Part shown: one piece after another, positions 1-7,440 of the stretch
How positions within the stretch are numbered: position 1 is the first letter of the stretch
Layout: every line of letters begins with the position of its first letter
Virus record (IMG/VR): IMGVR_UViG_3300005663_001291
Span: 1-21,176 of that record
Reading direction: 5' to 3' (one strand)
From: a virus
Length of the DNA: 21,176 bases
Position numbers and translations under genes: made by a program
The notes under the pieces: model-generated
What the model was told of the DNA's origin: nothing
The model's database searches: none
The model's input: the letters and a program-made list of their open reading frames with translations, nothing else

Positions 1-1
1 A

Positions 2-523
2 ACCAAATCACACGCGCTTGAAACCGGCGGAATAATCAAACCCAACCGGTTGAAGATCATAGCAAAGCCCAGCGGGAAGTTTTCGCTCCCGGATCTGGAA
101 ACGCTCATGGGCAACCTGGAATACTACGAAGGGTTTGAAGCCGATGTGCTTGTGACTGACCTGGCAGACAAGTTCCGATCTGACGTCAGCGAGTACCGGC
201 ACGGCATAGCCGATGTGTGGGAAGGTCACAAGGCCATCGCACAGGAACGGAACATACTGGCCGTGACCGCAAGCCAGAGCAACACGACCCGGTCCGGCAA
301 GGATACCAAGGCCGGCGACTGGGCAGAGGATATCAGGAAGAAAAACGAGATCGATGCCGGGGCAGTAGTCAACCAGACCCCGATTGAAAAGCGCAATGGG
401 ATCTATCGAATCGGTATGGCCAAACAGCGTGACGATGACTTTGATGTACTCGGTGAAGCTATCGTGTTGCAGTCGCTGAAGATCGGTCGGCCGTATTTGG
501 ATTCGACCTACAGGAGATATTGA
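2..523 (+). CDS. DnaB-like replicative DNA helicase, C-terminal part (partial at window start)
   Basis: The reading frame is open to the left edge, so only the C-terminal part of a RecA-fold ATPase is present; the first in-frame start-like codon (TTG at 50) is not taken as the true start. Visible: a Walker B-like strand (DVLVTDLADKF), a later strand ending in ASQSNT in the place of the SQLNR motif of DnaB/gp41 helicases, an acidic segment (WAEDIRKKNEIDAGAVV) like the region where DnaB proteins test for the bound strand, and AKQRDDDFD in the position of the KNR motif. In the family this hexameric helicase unwinds the fork 5' to 3'. Walker A would lie upstream of the window. The other replisome genes here (clamp, loader, DnaE, SSB) fit this role. 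A KaiC/RecA-like ATPase with another role is the main alternative. Confidence 0.72.
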   Translation, partial: TKSHALETGGIIKPNRLKIIAKPSGKFSLPDLETLMGNLEYYEGFEADVLVTDLADKFRSDVSEYRHGIADVWEGHKAIAQERNILAVTASQSNTTRSGKDTKAGDWAEDIRKKNEIDAGAVVNQTPIEKRNGIYRIGMAKQRDDDFDVLGEAIVLQSLKIGRPYLDSTYRRY

Positions 524-527
524 ACGT

Positions 528-700
528 ATGAAAATATATTTTGCCGGAGAACCATATGCTCACAAAGAAAGTATCTTCGGTAAATGGGGGGTAATAGGTT
601 GTTTTCGTATTTTGAAAAGGGTTATTTCGAGAGAGGCCTACAATATTACAGGAATAAAATCGTACACAGAATAGCTAAAACAAAAGGAGACCGAACATGA
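528..700 (+). pseudogene. Small phage ORF, apparently frameshifted at a G6 run
   Basis: The ATG at 528 has AGGAG 11 bases upstream (512-516) and opens a frame that encodes 48 residues (MKIYFAGEPYAHKES...) and stops at 672-674. At 586-591 there is a run of six G. Re-reading one base there (a -1 shift) gives a continuation GNRLFSYFEKGYFERG... that runs to a TGA at 698-700. That stop overlaps the queD start as ATGA, the junction style of this genome. The -1 frame also has its own ATG at 584. The composite product would be about 57 aa. It resembles, from memory only, the N-terminus of phage proteins starting MKIYFAG and continuing with an RLxSY segment. Possible readings: assembly error in the homopolymer, a decayed gene, programmed slippage, or two tiny genes. 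Confidence 0.45.
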
Positions 701-1101
701 AAGAGATCACAGTGTGCAAGACATTTACATTCGCGGCCGGCCATCATCTGCCGTATCATAAGGGATTATGCCAGCGCCCCCACGGCCACAACTATAGGCT
801 GGAAGTTGAGGTTGCCGGGGCGATCAAAGCCGAGGCAAATAACTATAATTGCAAAGACATTAGTCAAACCGGCATGATAATTGACTTCGGCCAGCTGAAA
901 GATGTTGTCGGCCGGTTGGTTATAGACCGGTATGATCATACCGGTCTCAATGATCGATTCCCAAACCCGACAGCAGAAATAATGGTCGAGGCGATCTTTG
1001 CCAGGTTGAAACTGGAGCTTTGGGACGAGTACAAACTTCATCTGAAACGCGTCCGGCTGTGGGAGACTGACACATCCTGGGCGCAAGTGGAGAGTAATTG
1101 A
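697..1101 (+). CDS. queD: 6-carboxy-5,6,7,8-tetrahydropterin synthase (QueD)
   Basis: QueD converts 7,8-dihydroneopterin triphosphate to 6-carboxytetrahydropterin, the second step from GTP to preQ0. The 134-aa length fits the family. The zinc ligands of the T-fold enzyme are visible as H16, H29 and H31 in AAGHHLPYH and RPHGHNY. Candidate catalytic residues are C25 (GLCQRPHG), the D80-H81 pair in RYDHTGLND, and E123 in RLWET, which sits where the pterin-anchoring Glu is expected. The start is set by AAGGAG at 684-689. The gene is followed after one base by queE, so the two steps are translationally linked. In phages this pathway supplies 7-deazaguanines used to modify DNA. folE and queC are not in the window. 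Confidence 0.93.
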   Translation: MKEITVCKTFTFAAGHHLPYHKGLCQRPHGHNYRLEVEVAGAIKAEANNYNCKDISQTGMIIDFGQLKDVVGRLVIDRYDHTGLNDRFPNPTAEIMVEAIFARLKLELWDEYKLHLKRVRLWETDTSWAQVESN

Positions 1102-1102
1102 T

Positions 1103-2752
1103 ATGGATACCAACGATCAGACATTGAACGTGTGCGAAACATTCCTCAGCATTGATGGCGAGGTCAACGGGTTCGGCCGGATGAAACCTTCGTTTTTTAT
1201 CAGGCTGGCTGGGTGCAATTTGAAATGTAAGTGGTGTTTCGGGATTCGTCCAGGAAGAAGGATCCCAAGAATAGCAACTGCCATAGGGCCAAATAAGAAA
1301 TTGAACGAGGTAAAGATTGGCGATATGCTAATGACCTATGACTCTGATCACAACTTGGTAGAAACAGAAGTTGTTGATGTCCTCACCAGAGAAGTGGATA
1401 GATGGCTGAGGATAAAGATAGACGAGGTTGTTTATTTCGTCACAGAGGAACATCCATTTTTCACCACACATGGACTTATGCCTGCAAGCAATCTTGTAGT
1501 GGGGGATATGATATTGCATGCCTCGCCAGATGATAAAGTATCGTTCTCTAAATTAGGAGACCGCAACCCTATGAAGAGGCCCGATGTGGCTGCTAAATCA
1601 ACCGAGAATACCGATTATACCTCAGTAGGTAAAAAGATATCTACAACCATCAGGCGCAAACAACAGTTGGGAATATACAATCATCCATGGGTTAATATGT
1701 CTGAAGACAGAAAGGCTGAAATCAGGAAGCAGTTTTCAGCAAGGATGAAAGGTGATAAGAATCCCAATTGGAATGGGGGCAGTAAGACACCGAACTTCGA
1801 CATCCTGTCTGAATTGTGTACTGCCGGCGTAATCAATGTTTGTACTATTTGCAACAATGAGACAAGGGTTATCCCTCATCATATCGATGAAGACCCAAAG
1901 AATGATTCACTCGCCAATATACAAATTGCATGCCATCCTTGCCATAACAAGATACACAAAAGAGGATATAATTTTTGGAGGGGCGAGAGGAAAGACGGCA
2001 AGGTTCTATCGGCAGAAAAACAATTGCAGATGTTACAATCAAATGGGGTTGAAGTGCAAGAGATCAAACTATTTGACAGAAAAGACTTCCTGCCGTCCAT
2101 AAAACCCAAACCTCTAAAGGTTTACAATCTCACATGCACTCCATATAATACTTACTTGATTGACTATATGTGGGTGCACAATTGCGATTCTGAGTATGCC
2201 AGGGAGATCGGTTCGGGTGAGGACATGACCGTTGCACAAATTCTGACCAAGATCAAAGACGCCGGCAATCCGCCCAAGATCACAATCACCGGCGGTGAAC
2301 CGCTGCTGCAAGATAGGGCGCAAGCATTGACACGAACATTGCTCGACTTCGGTTACTATGTATCGGTCGAAACCAATGGCAGTATTGATATCGCCGATTA
2401 CTCATTGCGATACCGAGATAACCACATTTCATTCGTGATCGATTATAAACTGGATCAGCCGGATAAGATGGTGCCTGACAATTTTGTTAACGCGACCGAA
2501 CGCGACTGGGTCAAGTTCGTGATCGATACTGATTCCGATTTTGAACAAGCGGCCGATCTGGTCCGTGCATTTACTCGCCTGCGTTCACAGACGTCGTTCG
2601 CATTCAGCCCCACGGTCTGGCCTGGTGATCATAATGTATCCGACCGCAGCGCCTGGCTGGTAGATAAAATCCTCGCCGCCCAACTCTGGAATGTAGCCTT
2701 AAATGTCCAATTCCATAAGATAATCTGGCCGGGCCGTCAACGCGGGGTGTAA
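1103..2752 (+). CDS. queE: 7-carboxy-7-deazaguanine synthase (QueE), intein-containing precursor
   Basis: QueE is a radical SAM enzyme that contracts carboxytetrahydropterin to 7-carboxy-7-deazaguanine. The precursor is 549 aa. Removing residues 45-360 (the intein) leaves 233 aa, close to the family's usual size. Extein motifs: substrate-site N-terminus ETFLSIDGEVNGFGR, the radical-SAM motif GCNLKCKW + CDSEYA (cysteines 38, 42 and 361 of the precursor), ITGGEPLL for SAM binding, SVETNGS, and a C-terminal FHKIIWPGRQRGV that closely matches QueE endings. The frame is continuous across the insert, so it is spliced as protein rather than RNA. It starts one base after queD stops. Activity should depend on splicing, because the third cluster cysteine is separated from the first two in the precursor. 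Confidence 0.92.
   Translation: MDTNDQTLNVCETFLSIDGEVNGFGRMKPSFFIRLAGCNLKCKWCFGIRPGRRIPRIATAIGPNKKLNEVKIGDMLMTYDSDHNLVETEVVDVLTREVDRWLRIKIDEVVYFVTEEHPFFTTHGLMPASNLVVGDMILHASPDDKVSFSKLGDRNPMKRPDVAAKSTENTDYTSVGKKISTTIRRKQQLGIYNHPWVNMSEDRKAEIRKQFSARMKGDKNPNWNGGSKTPNFDILSELCTAGVINVCTICNNETRVIPHHIDEDPKNDSLANIQIACHPCHNKIHKRGYNFWRGERKDGKVLSAEKQLQMLQSNGVEVQEIKLFDRKDFLPSIKPKPLKVYNLTCTPYNTYLIDYMWVHNCDSEYAREIGSGEDMTVAQILTKIKDAGNPPKITITGGEPLLQDRAQALTRTLLDFGYYVSVETNGSIDIADYSLRYRDNHISFVIDYKLDQPDKMVPDNFVNATERDWVKFVIDTDSDFEQAADLVRAFTRLRSQTSFAFSPTVWPGDHNVSDRSAWLVDKILAAQLWNVALNVQFHKIIWPGRQRGV
1235..2182 (+). mobile_element. Intein with HNH homing endonuclease domain inside queE
   Basis: The element is 316 aa (precursor residues 45-360). 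It begins with Cys1 (CFGIRPGRR) and ends HN, followed by Cys as the +1 residue. Splicing motifs: block A start with VKIGDML shortly after; block B TEEHPFFTTHG with the expected T..H, then LVVGDMI; C-terminal block F-like VYNLTCTPYNTYLI and block G WVHN/C. The middle holds an HNH endonuclease rather than a LAGLIDADG type: NUMOD3-like stretches (NPMKRPDVAAK near 155, KGDKNPNWNGG at 216-226), then C247/C250, HHID at 259-262, N272, C277/C280 and H281/H285, a zinc-bound HNH pattern. All residues normally needed for splicing appear present. The element should home into intein-free queE alleles. Confidence 0.9.
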
Positions 2753-2778
2753 TCGGCATTCAACTATTTCATAGTGAT

Positions 2779-2806
2779 TTGAGCCCGACAGCCTATAATA
2801 TATAAT
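2779..2806 (+). promoter_or_regulatory. Promoter for the 2857 gene (repeated phage promoter motif, copy 1)
   Basis: TTGAGC at 2779-2784 and TATAAT at 2801-2806 are 16 bases apart; a second TATAAT lies at 2794-2799. The block from about 2775 aligns without gaps to the one upstream of 16362: TGATTT, then A, CCC, AC and CCTATAATATATA are shared. The gap between queE and the next gene contains nothing else. It may be read by host sigma-70-type RNA polymerase. The start point is not determined. Confidence 0.6.
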
Positions 2807-2856
2807 AGATGCAGCATAAAAACGATCAACCATTAACCAAAGCAAAGGAGCACCGC

Positions 2857-3696
2857 ATGGCAAAGACGATTGTGTACACACGGAAGCAACTGACCAAGGG
2901 CGTACTTGAAGACGTGGCCAAGTACCTGAACAAATCCATCCCGCTGACAAAGACGCCGATTGCTATCGGCAAGGACACCACGGTGGCGCGCCTGATTGAG
3001 GATATCGGTGGTGTTGTGACAGAGGTGCTCAACATGTCGGACAAGATCAATCCTCAGACCGCGGGCGTGATTAAAACCCTCGGGCTGACTGTCCCGGAAC
3101 CGAAGGTTGATGTAAGCGCCGAAGAAGATCCGGCTGCTGTAGCTTTGGTCGGGGTTGCAAGCGTTGATCTGGCAGCCACCATCGGGAAAATCAACGAGGC
3201 GTTGAAATTCGACGAGCCGATCCCGACCGGTGACGATGAGCAGATGAAGAAAGATATCCTTGAGGTTGCTACCGACCCCAAGGGTCTGACCGCCCAGGAC
3301 AACATCGGTGATGAAGCGCGTGCTGTGATTGCTGCACTGGTAGCCGAGGCCGGTGGTAGTTCTACTGATGGCGAGCTGGACCCCAAGCCCGCCGGGAAAG
3401 AAACCCCACCTGCAAGCCAAGGCAAAAAGGCTGCGGGCAAAAAAGCAGGGACATCAGGTAAATCGCCGACGCCCTCAGCCAAGAAACCCGGCAAGGTTGA
3501 CGTTATCATTGAAGCCCTAAAGGGCAAGGTGAAAACCCTTGATGCAGTCATTGATCAGGCTGAAGCAGCATATGTCAAGGCCGGTGGCAAGCCCAACAGG
3601 AACGGCACGAAGAAAACTGCTGACTGGCTGATTCCTGCATTTGAAACAGTCGGTGCTGTAACGATCAGCGATAAAGGGATCAAGGCCAACTTCTAA
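2857..3696 (+). CDS. Phage protein of unknown function with Lys/Ala-rich linker and possible C-terminal winged helix
   Basis: The start at 2857 is chosen because AAAGGAG (2844-2850) sits 6 bases upstream; an in-frame ATG at 2809 overlaps the promoter and lacks a binding site. The 279-aa product is soluble. Residues 1 to about 80 are mixed helical (MAKTIVYTRKQLTKG...). The middle is acidic and Ala/Gly rich. A disordered basic linker follows (SQGKKAAGKKAGTSGK, then SAKKPGK), similar in composition to histone H1-like tails. The last ~65 residues (VDVIIEALKGKVKTLDAV ... TISDKGIKANF) have the helix pattern and terminal strand of a winged-helix domain. The family is not recognised. A DNA-binding or nucleoid-like role is inference. 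It has its own promoter and a downstream hairpin, so it is a single-gene transcription unit, probably strongly expressed. Confidence 0.7.
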   Translation: MAKTIVYTRKQLTKGVLEDVAKYLNKSIPLTKTPIAIGKDTTVARLIEDIGGVVTEVLNMSDKINPQTAGVIKTLGLTVPEPKVDVSAEEDPAAVALVGVASVDLAATIGKINEALKFDEPIPTGDDEQMKKDILEVATDPKGLTAQDNIGDEARAVIAALVAEAGGSSTDGELDPKPAGKETPPASQGKKAAGKKAGTSGKSPTPSAKKPGKVDVIIEALKGKVKTLDAVIDQAEAAYVKAGGKPNRNGTKKTADWLIPAFETVGAVTISDKGIKANF

Positions 3697-3729
3697 AGGC
3701 ACAGCTGGCTCCCTGCCGCAATGCAGAAC

Positions 3730-3764
3730 CAGGAGGGCAGTAATTTAAGGCCCCTGCCCTCCTG
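3730..3764 (+). terminator. Strong hairpin, likely transcription terminator
   Basis: CAGGAGGGCAG (3730-3740) is perfectly complementary to CTGCCCTCCTG (3754-3764), an 11-bp GC-rich stem with a 13-base loop, starting 34 bases after the stop of the 2857 gene. The sequence after it (ATTCTTAAATC) has only a weak U tract. It may therefore be an imperfect intrinsic terminator, or an mRNA-stabilising hairpin. It separates the preceding gene from the AT-rich glycosyltransferase cassette. Confidence 0.6.
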
Positions 3765-3806
3765 ATTCTTAAATCAAAATATAACCAATAGGATTTGATT
3801 ACTACA

Positions 3807-4094
3807 ATGAAGCGTACCAGAAGCAAACCAAAAGACAAACCTGTCGAAAAAAAGAGCAGAGCCCTCTTTGATATGCCTACATGGCAAGAGAATGAATGGC
3901 AAGGGATGCCAGAATTTGTTCAAGAGGATCTGACCCTTCATTCTTTAGTTGTCCATTTCCAAACGAAAGAAGACATTGAAGCTTTTTCTAAATTGGTTGA
4001 TCAACAAATCACAAGCAAAACCAAATTCATTTGGTATCCGAAAGTCACCCAAGAACAACTTGAGAAGCTTAGATTTGTTGATGAGGAAGAATGA
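3807..4094 (+). CDS. Small phage protein upstream of and coupled to the TAGT glycosyltransferase
   Basis: This 95-aa protein has a basic N-terminus (MKRTRSKPKDKPVEKKSR) followed by a compact domain: EWQGMPEFVQEDL, then VVHFQTKEDIEAFSKL, then KTKFIWYPK. The domain resembles, from memory, a short module found in phage proteins and next to ParB-like or DNA-modification genes; no biochemical role can be stated. The ATG at 3807 is preferred over an in-frame TTG at 3795, which lies directly on the only SD-like AGGA (3790-3793). Its stop overlaps the next start as ATGA, so the two are translationally coupled and probably act together. Like its partner it is visibly more AT-rich than the flanking clamp and dnaE genes, which suggests a joint origin by transfer. 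Confidence 0.7.
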   Translation: MKRTRSKPKDKPVEKKSRALFDMPTWQENEWQGMPEFVQEDLTLHSLVVHFQTKEDIEAFSKLVDQQITSKTKFIWYPKVTQEQLEKLRFVDEEE

Positions 4095-4924
4095 ACCCGA
4101 GATATCCAGTTTATATCATTTCCAAAGGCAGATGGGAATCTAGACACACTGTCAAGTCGATGGAAGACATGAACTTGCCATATCACATCGTGATTGAACC
4201 TCAAGAATATGGTCAATATGCAGCTGTGATCAATCCATCTAAAATCTACACGCTGCCATTTAAGAATCTTGGTCAAGGTTCAATACCTGTAAGGAATTGG
4301 GTATGGGAACATTCAATATCAATTGGAGCCAAGCGTCACTGGATCCTTGATGATAATCTGAATTGGTTTTATAGGCTCAACCGTAATATCAAAGCACGAG
4401 TTGCATCTGGAACAATCTTTCATGCTGCTGAGGATTTCATTGATAGATATGAGAATGTTGCAATCGCTGGCTTTCAATATGAAATGTTTGCTCCAAGAAA
4501 AAAAAGATGGCCGCCATTCCAACTTAACACACGCATATACAGCTGTATCCTGATTCAAAATGATATCCCATACAGATGGCATGGTAGGTACAATGAAGAC
4601 ACAGACCTTTCATTGCGGGCCCTGAAGGATGGCTGGTGTACGATCCTATTCAATGCCTTTCTGGCTAACAAGCTTCCAACCATGACCATGAAAGGTGGCA
4701 ATACTGATGAGCTATACAAAGATGACGGCCGCCTACTCATGGCTCAATCTCTACAGCAACAACACCCAGATGTCACAGAGATAGTATGGAAGTGGGATCG
4801 TTGGCAGCATAGGGTAGACTATACACCGTTCAAAAAGAACAGGCTGATCAAACGACCTGGTATTACTATCCCCAAGGGGATCAACAACTACGGTATGAAG
4901 CTTATCAATATAGCTGATGAATAA
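4091..4924 (+). CDS. TET-associated glycosyltransferase (TAGT) family protein, predicted DNA base glycosyltransferase
   Basis: The 277-aa protein matches the TAGT pattern predicted by Iyer, Aravind and colleagues to glycosylate oxidised pyrimidines in phage DNA. It starts YPVYIISKGRWESR, a GT-A-like first strand. It has a short IVIEPQEYGQY segment, LGQGSIPVRNWVWEHS, and the metal/nucleotide-sugar motif HWILDDN with D87-D88-N89. Also present are PPFQLNTRIYSCILI, the acidic RYNEDTDLSLR (E169, D170, D172) and KGGNTDELYKDDGR. Length is normal and no truncation is seen. Cytoplasmic; no signal or membrane segment. No TET/JBP dioxygenase is in the window, so the hydroxylated acceptor base must come from elsewhere in the genome, or the acceptor differs. 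Start overlaps the upstream stop (ATGA). AT-rich codon use contrasts with the next gene. Confidence 0.85.
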   Translation: MNPRYPVYIISKGRWESRHTVKSMEDMNLPYHIVIEPQEYGQYAAVINPSKIYTLPFKNLGQGSIPVRNWVWEHSISIGAKRHWILDDNLNWFYRLNRNIKARVASGTIFHAAEDFIDRYENVAIAGFQYEMFAPRKKRWPPFQLNTRIYSCILIQNDIPYRWHGRYNEDTDLSLRALKDGWCTILFNAFLANKLPTMTMKGGNTDELYKDDGRLLMAQSLQQQHPDVTEIVWKWDRWQHRVDYTPFKKNRLIKRPGITIPKGINNYGMKLINIADE

Positions 4925-4941
4925 ACCGAAAAGGAGACCCA

Positions 4942-6018
4942 ATGGCAAAACGAACAAGAGGAACCACAGCACCACCAGTACAGGACGGTCACGGCGGACT
5001 GAAGATTAACCGGTCGGTATTCCTCGATGCGCTGACCAAGGTCAAGCCCGGTCTGGCCAATAAAGAGATCGTTGAACAGTCCATCCACTTCATCCTCGAT
5101 AACGATCGTATCTGGACTTACAATGATCAGCTCGCTATCAGCCATGCGATCAAGACCGGCATCACCGGGGCTGTCAAGGCAAGTGAGTTCCACGCGCTGA
5201 TCAGCAAGATCGATGGCGATGACATCTGGTTTGAGCAGCAGGAAGGGCAGATCTTAATTGAAGCAGAACAGGACAGCGCGACCGTTAATGTTGACCCGGA
5301 TATCAAGTCGCAGGGTATCACCGTGCCGGGGATCAACAGTCGTCAATGGAAGCCCCTGCCGGGAAACTTTGTCGATGCGGTGCGGGCCTGCCTATTCTCG
5401 GTAAGCAAGTCCCTGGATCGCCCGGCGCTGAACTGCCTGTGGGTTGATCAGGATATGATCATCTCCACTGACCGGTACCGGGCTTCACAGCACGTGCTGG
5501 ACGCCCAGATCGAACAACCATTCATGCTACCATTTATTGCAGCCAAAGAGATTGGCAATTACAATCCATACAAGGTATGCGTCGAGGACCGGTGGATTCA
5601 CTTTGTCAACAAGGAGAAGACGTTCTTTTCCTGCCGGGTTACCGATGGTGAATACCCGGTCGAGACTGCAATGGCAATCTTCGACGCCAAGGGTAAGAAG
5701 TTGACCCTGCCGGATAACCTGGATGCCGCGATTGACTTTGCTGATTCGATCCTGGTCGAGGACTTTGCAATCGATAAGTTCGTCACGCTGACGATCGAAC
5801 CGGGGCTGATTACCTGTTCAGGTCTGTCTTCGATTGGCCAAGCCAACAGGCGGATCAAGGGCGAGAACGGATACAAGGGCGCACGTATCCAGGTTGATGT
5901 CAACCCGGCGTTCCTCAAGGAGATAATCGGCCGGCTGGATACGGTTGTGATCGCCGACCGGCTGCTGTTTGAAGGTGAAGGGTTCAAGCACGTACTGTGC
6001 TTGGTAGATGACGAATAA
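4942..6018 (+). CDS. dnaN: DNA polymerase III beta subunit-like sliding clamp
   Basis: At 358 aa this is the size of a bacterial beta clamp (three clamp folds). Recognisable parts are the N-terminal FLDALTKVKPGLANKE, where bacterial clamps carry the first helix and a v.p....l...l pattern; LTKVKP with WTYNDQLAISHAI (typical D..l.i...); central STDRYRASQHVL; and CRVTDGEYPVE, equivalent to the conserved G-YP segment. It should tether the DnaE polymerase encoded at 10211, loaded by the ATPase at 15373. It begins with an extra basic peptide, MAKRTRGTTAPP, absent from bacterial clamps and like the ends of other proteins here. The start is fixed by AAGGAG at 4931-4936. Confidence 0.88.
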   Translation: MAKRTRGTTAPPVQDGHGGLKINRSVFLDALTKVKPGLANKEIVEQSIHFILDNDRIWTYNDQLAISHAIKTGITGAVKASEFHALISKIDGDDIWFEQQEGQILIEAEQDSATVNVDPDIKSQGITVPGINSRQWKPLPGNFVDAVRACLFSVSKSLDRPALNCLWVDQDMIISTDRYRASQHVLDAQIEQPFMLPFIAAKEIGNYNPYKVCVEDRWIHFVNKEKTFFSCRVTDGEYPVETAMAIFDAKGKKLTLPDNLDAAIDFADSILVEDFAIDKFVTLTIEPGLITCSGLSSIGQANRRIKGENGYKGARIQVDVNPAFLKEIIGRLDTVVIADRLLFEGEGFKHVLCLVDDE

Positions 6019-6027
6019 GGGATCAGA

Positions 6028-7440
6028 ATGAAATTCAAAAGAAGCAACCAGGACTATACTGCATTCCTCAAAACCAAAGCCATATCTGATAACCCATCAG
6101 GATTTGATGTTGATCTTGATGATCTAAATCAGATGCTTTTTGATTGGCAAAAGGTGCTGGTCAAATGGAGTCTCTACAAAGGCAGGTCTGCATTGTTTGA
6201 GGATTGCGGTCTGGGCAAAACGCCTCAGCAATTAGCATGGAGCGATACAGTGCATCAAAAAACAGATGGCGATATTTTAATTCTTGCGCCATTGGCCGTA
6301 TCAATCCAGACGCAAAAGGAAGGCGAGAAGTTCGGGGTCGACGTCAATGTGTGCAAAACGCAAGACGGGATGAAGCAGGGCATTAACATAACTAATTACG
6401 AACGGCTTCATCATTTCGATCAGGCAGATATTGCAGGCATAGTACTGGATGAAAGTTCAATCCTCAAAAACTTCGCTGGCATGATTCGCAACCAGATCAT
6501 TGATCAATTCATTTCTGTCCCGTTTAAGCTGTGCTGTACCGCCACGCCAGCCCCAAATGACTACATGGAACTGGGCAATCATTCTGAATTTCTTGGCGTG
6601 ATGACCCGGACTGAAATGCTGGCCATGTTCTTCATCAATGATTCTGGCGAAGCCGGAAAATGGAGACTGAAGGGCCACGTCAAGGATAATCTATTCTGGA
6701 AGTGGTTAAGCTCATGGGCCGTTATGCTATCAATGCCATCTGATCTTGGTTATGAAAATGGAGGATTCGAACTTCCCGAGATCAAATATCATGAATGCAT
6801 AATCCCGACTACGGCCAAACCAAAGAGAGGGCTCTTTGTAGATGAGGTCCAGACTCTTAATGAACGCCGGCAGGTCCGCAAGGAAACCATAGATATTCGC
6901 ACTCGGCTGGCGGGCAATATCATAAACCAAACCGATGACAGATTCGTCATATGGTGCAATCTCAATGATGAAAGCGCAGCACTTACCGAATGCATTGACA
7001 GTGCTATTGAGGTTGCAGGCCGACACGACAATGATATCAAATCCAAAAGGATGCTTGATTTTGCATCTGGGCAAATACGGCGGATAGTCACCAAACCAAA
7101 GGTCGCCGGGCTCGGAATGAATTGGCAGATATGCCATAATGCTATCTTTGTCGGGTTGAGCGATAGCTGGGAACAACTCTATCAGGCAGTGCGCAGGATA
7201 TGGAGGTATGGCCAAGTCGAAGAGGTCAATATATATATCATCATAGAAAGCCGAGAGGGTGCGGTCTTGAAGAACATAAAGCGCAAAGATAGGCAGGCCA
7301 AAGAAATGATCGAAAATATGATCACCCACACGAAAGAATTGACAAAGCGAGAGCTGGCGCAGACCACAAAGGATATAACCGATTACGTTCCGCAAATTAC
7401 TATGGAGGTTCCAGCATGGCTGCAAAGCCTCCAACCATAA
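6028..7440 (+). CDS. SNF2-like DEAD/DEAH-box helicase (SF2 ATPase)
   Basis: The 470-aa protein has both RecA-like lobes of a superfamily 2 SNF2-type translocase. Motif I is GLGKT (61-65), motif II LDESS (DESS at 141-144, as in phage SNF2 proteins), motif III TATPAPND (from 171), a lobe-2 GLGMNWQ motif V, and motif VI QAVRRIWRYGQ (from 386, arginine fingers R389/R390). It should be an ATP-driven dsDNA translocase. The gene starts 9 bases after the clamp stop. It overlaps the next gene by 25 bases. Its combination with a downstream DNA methyltransferase is a recurrent phage pair; here a radical SAM gene is placed between them. Base composition is more AT-rich than in the clamp gene. Start at 6028 has only GGGATCAG upstream, a modest binding site. 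Confidence 0.88.
   Translation: MKFKRSNQDYTAFLKTKAISDNPSGFDVDLDDLNQMLFDWQKVLVKWSLYKGRSALFEDCGLGKTPQQLAWSDTVHQKTDGDILILAPLAVSIQTQKEGEKFGVDVNVCKTQDGMKQGINITNYERLHHFDQADIAGIVLDESSILKNFAGMIRNQIIDQFISVPFKLCCTATPAPNDYMELGNHSEFLGVMTRTEMLAMFFINDSGEAGKWRLKGHVKDNLFWKWLSSWAVMLSMPSDLGYENGGFELPEIKYHECIIPTTAKPKRGLFVDEVQTLNERRQVRKETIDIRTRLAGNIINQTDDRFVIWCNLNDESAALTECIDSAIEVAGRHDNDIKSKRMLDFASGQIRRIVTKPKVAGLGMNWQICHNAIFVGLSDSWEQLYQAVRRIWRYGQVEEVNIYIIIESREGAVLKNIKRKDRQAKEMIENMITHTKELTKRELAQTTKDITDYVPQITMEVPAWLQSLQP

Noticed and set aside
1836-2102. 88-aa + strand frame inside queE
   Set aside because: It lies entirely within the intein coding region in another frame and has no ribosome binding site or recognisable motif.
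1235-2182. Group I or group II intron in queE
   Set aside because: The frame stays open across the whole insert, and the protein has Cys1, block B, and a terminal HN/Cys junction, which identifies an intein.
2833-3551. Antisense frames of 195 and 165 aa opposite the 2857 gene
   Set aside because: They mirror the codon bias of the sense gene, have low-complexity translations and no start signals; all supported genes here are on the + strand.
3795-3806. TTG start at 3795 for the TAGT companion gene
   Set aside because: The only SD-like AGGA is immediately adjacent to it, too close to act; ATG at 3807 also starts the basic MKRTRS peptide shared with other proteins.
6730-7434. Antisense 234-aa frame opposite the SNF2 helicase
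   Set aside because: The sense strand has all helicase motifs; the antisense product shows no domain and no ribosome binding site.
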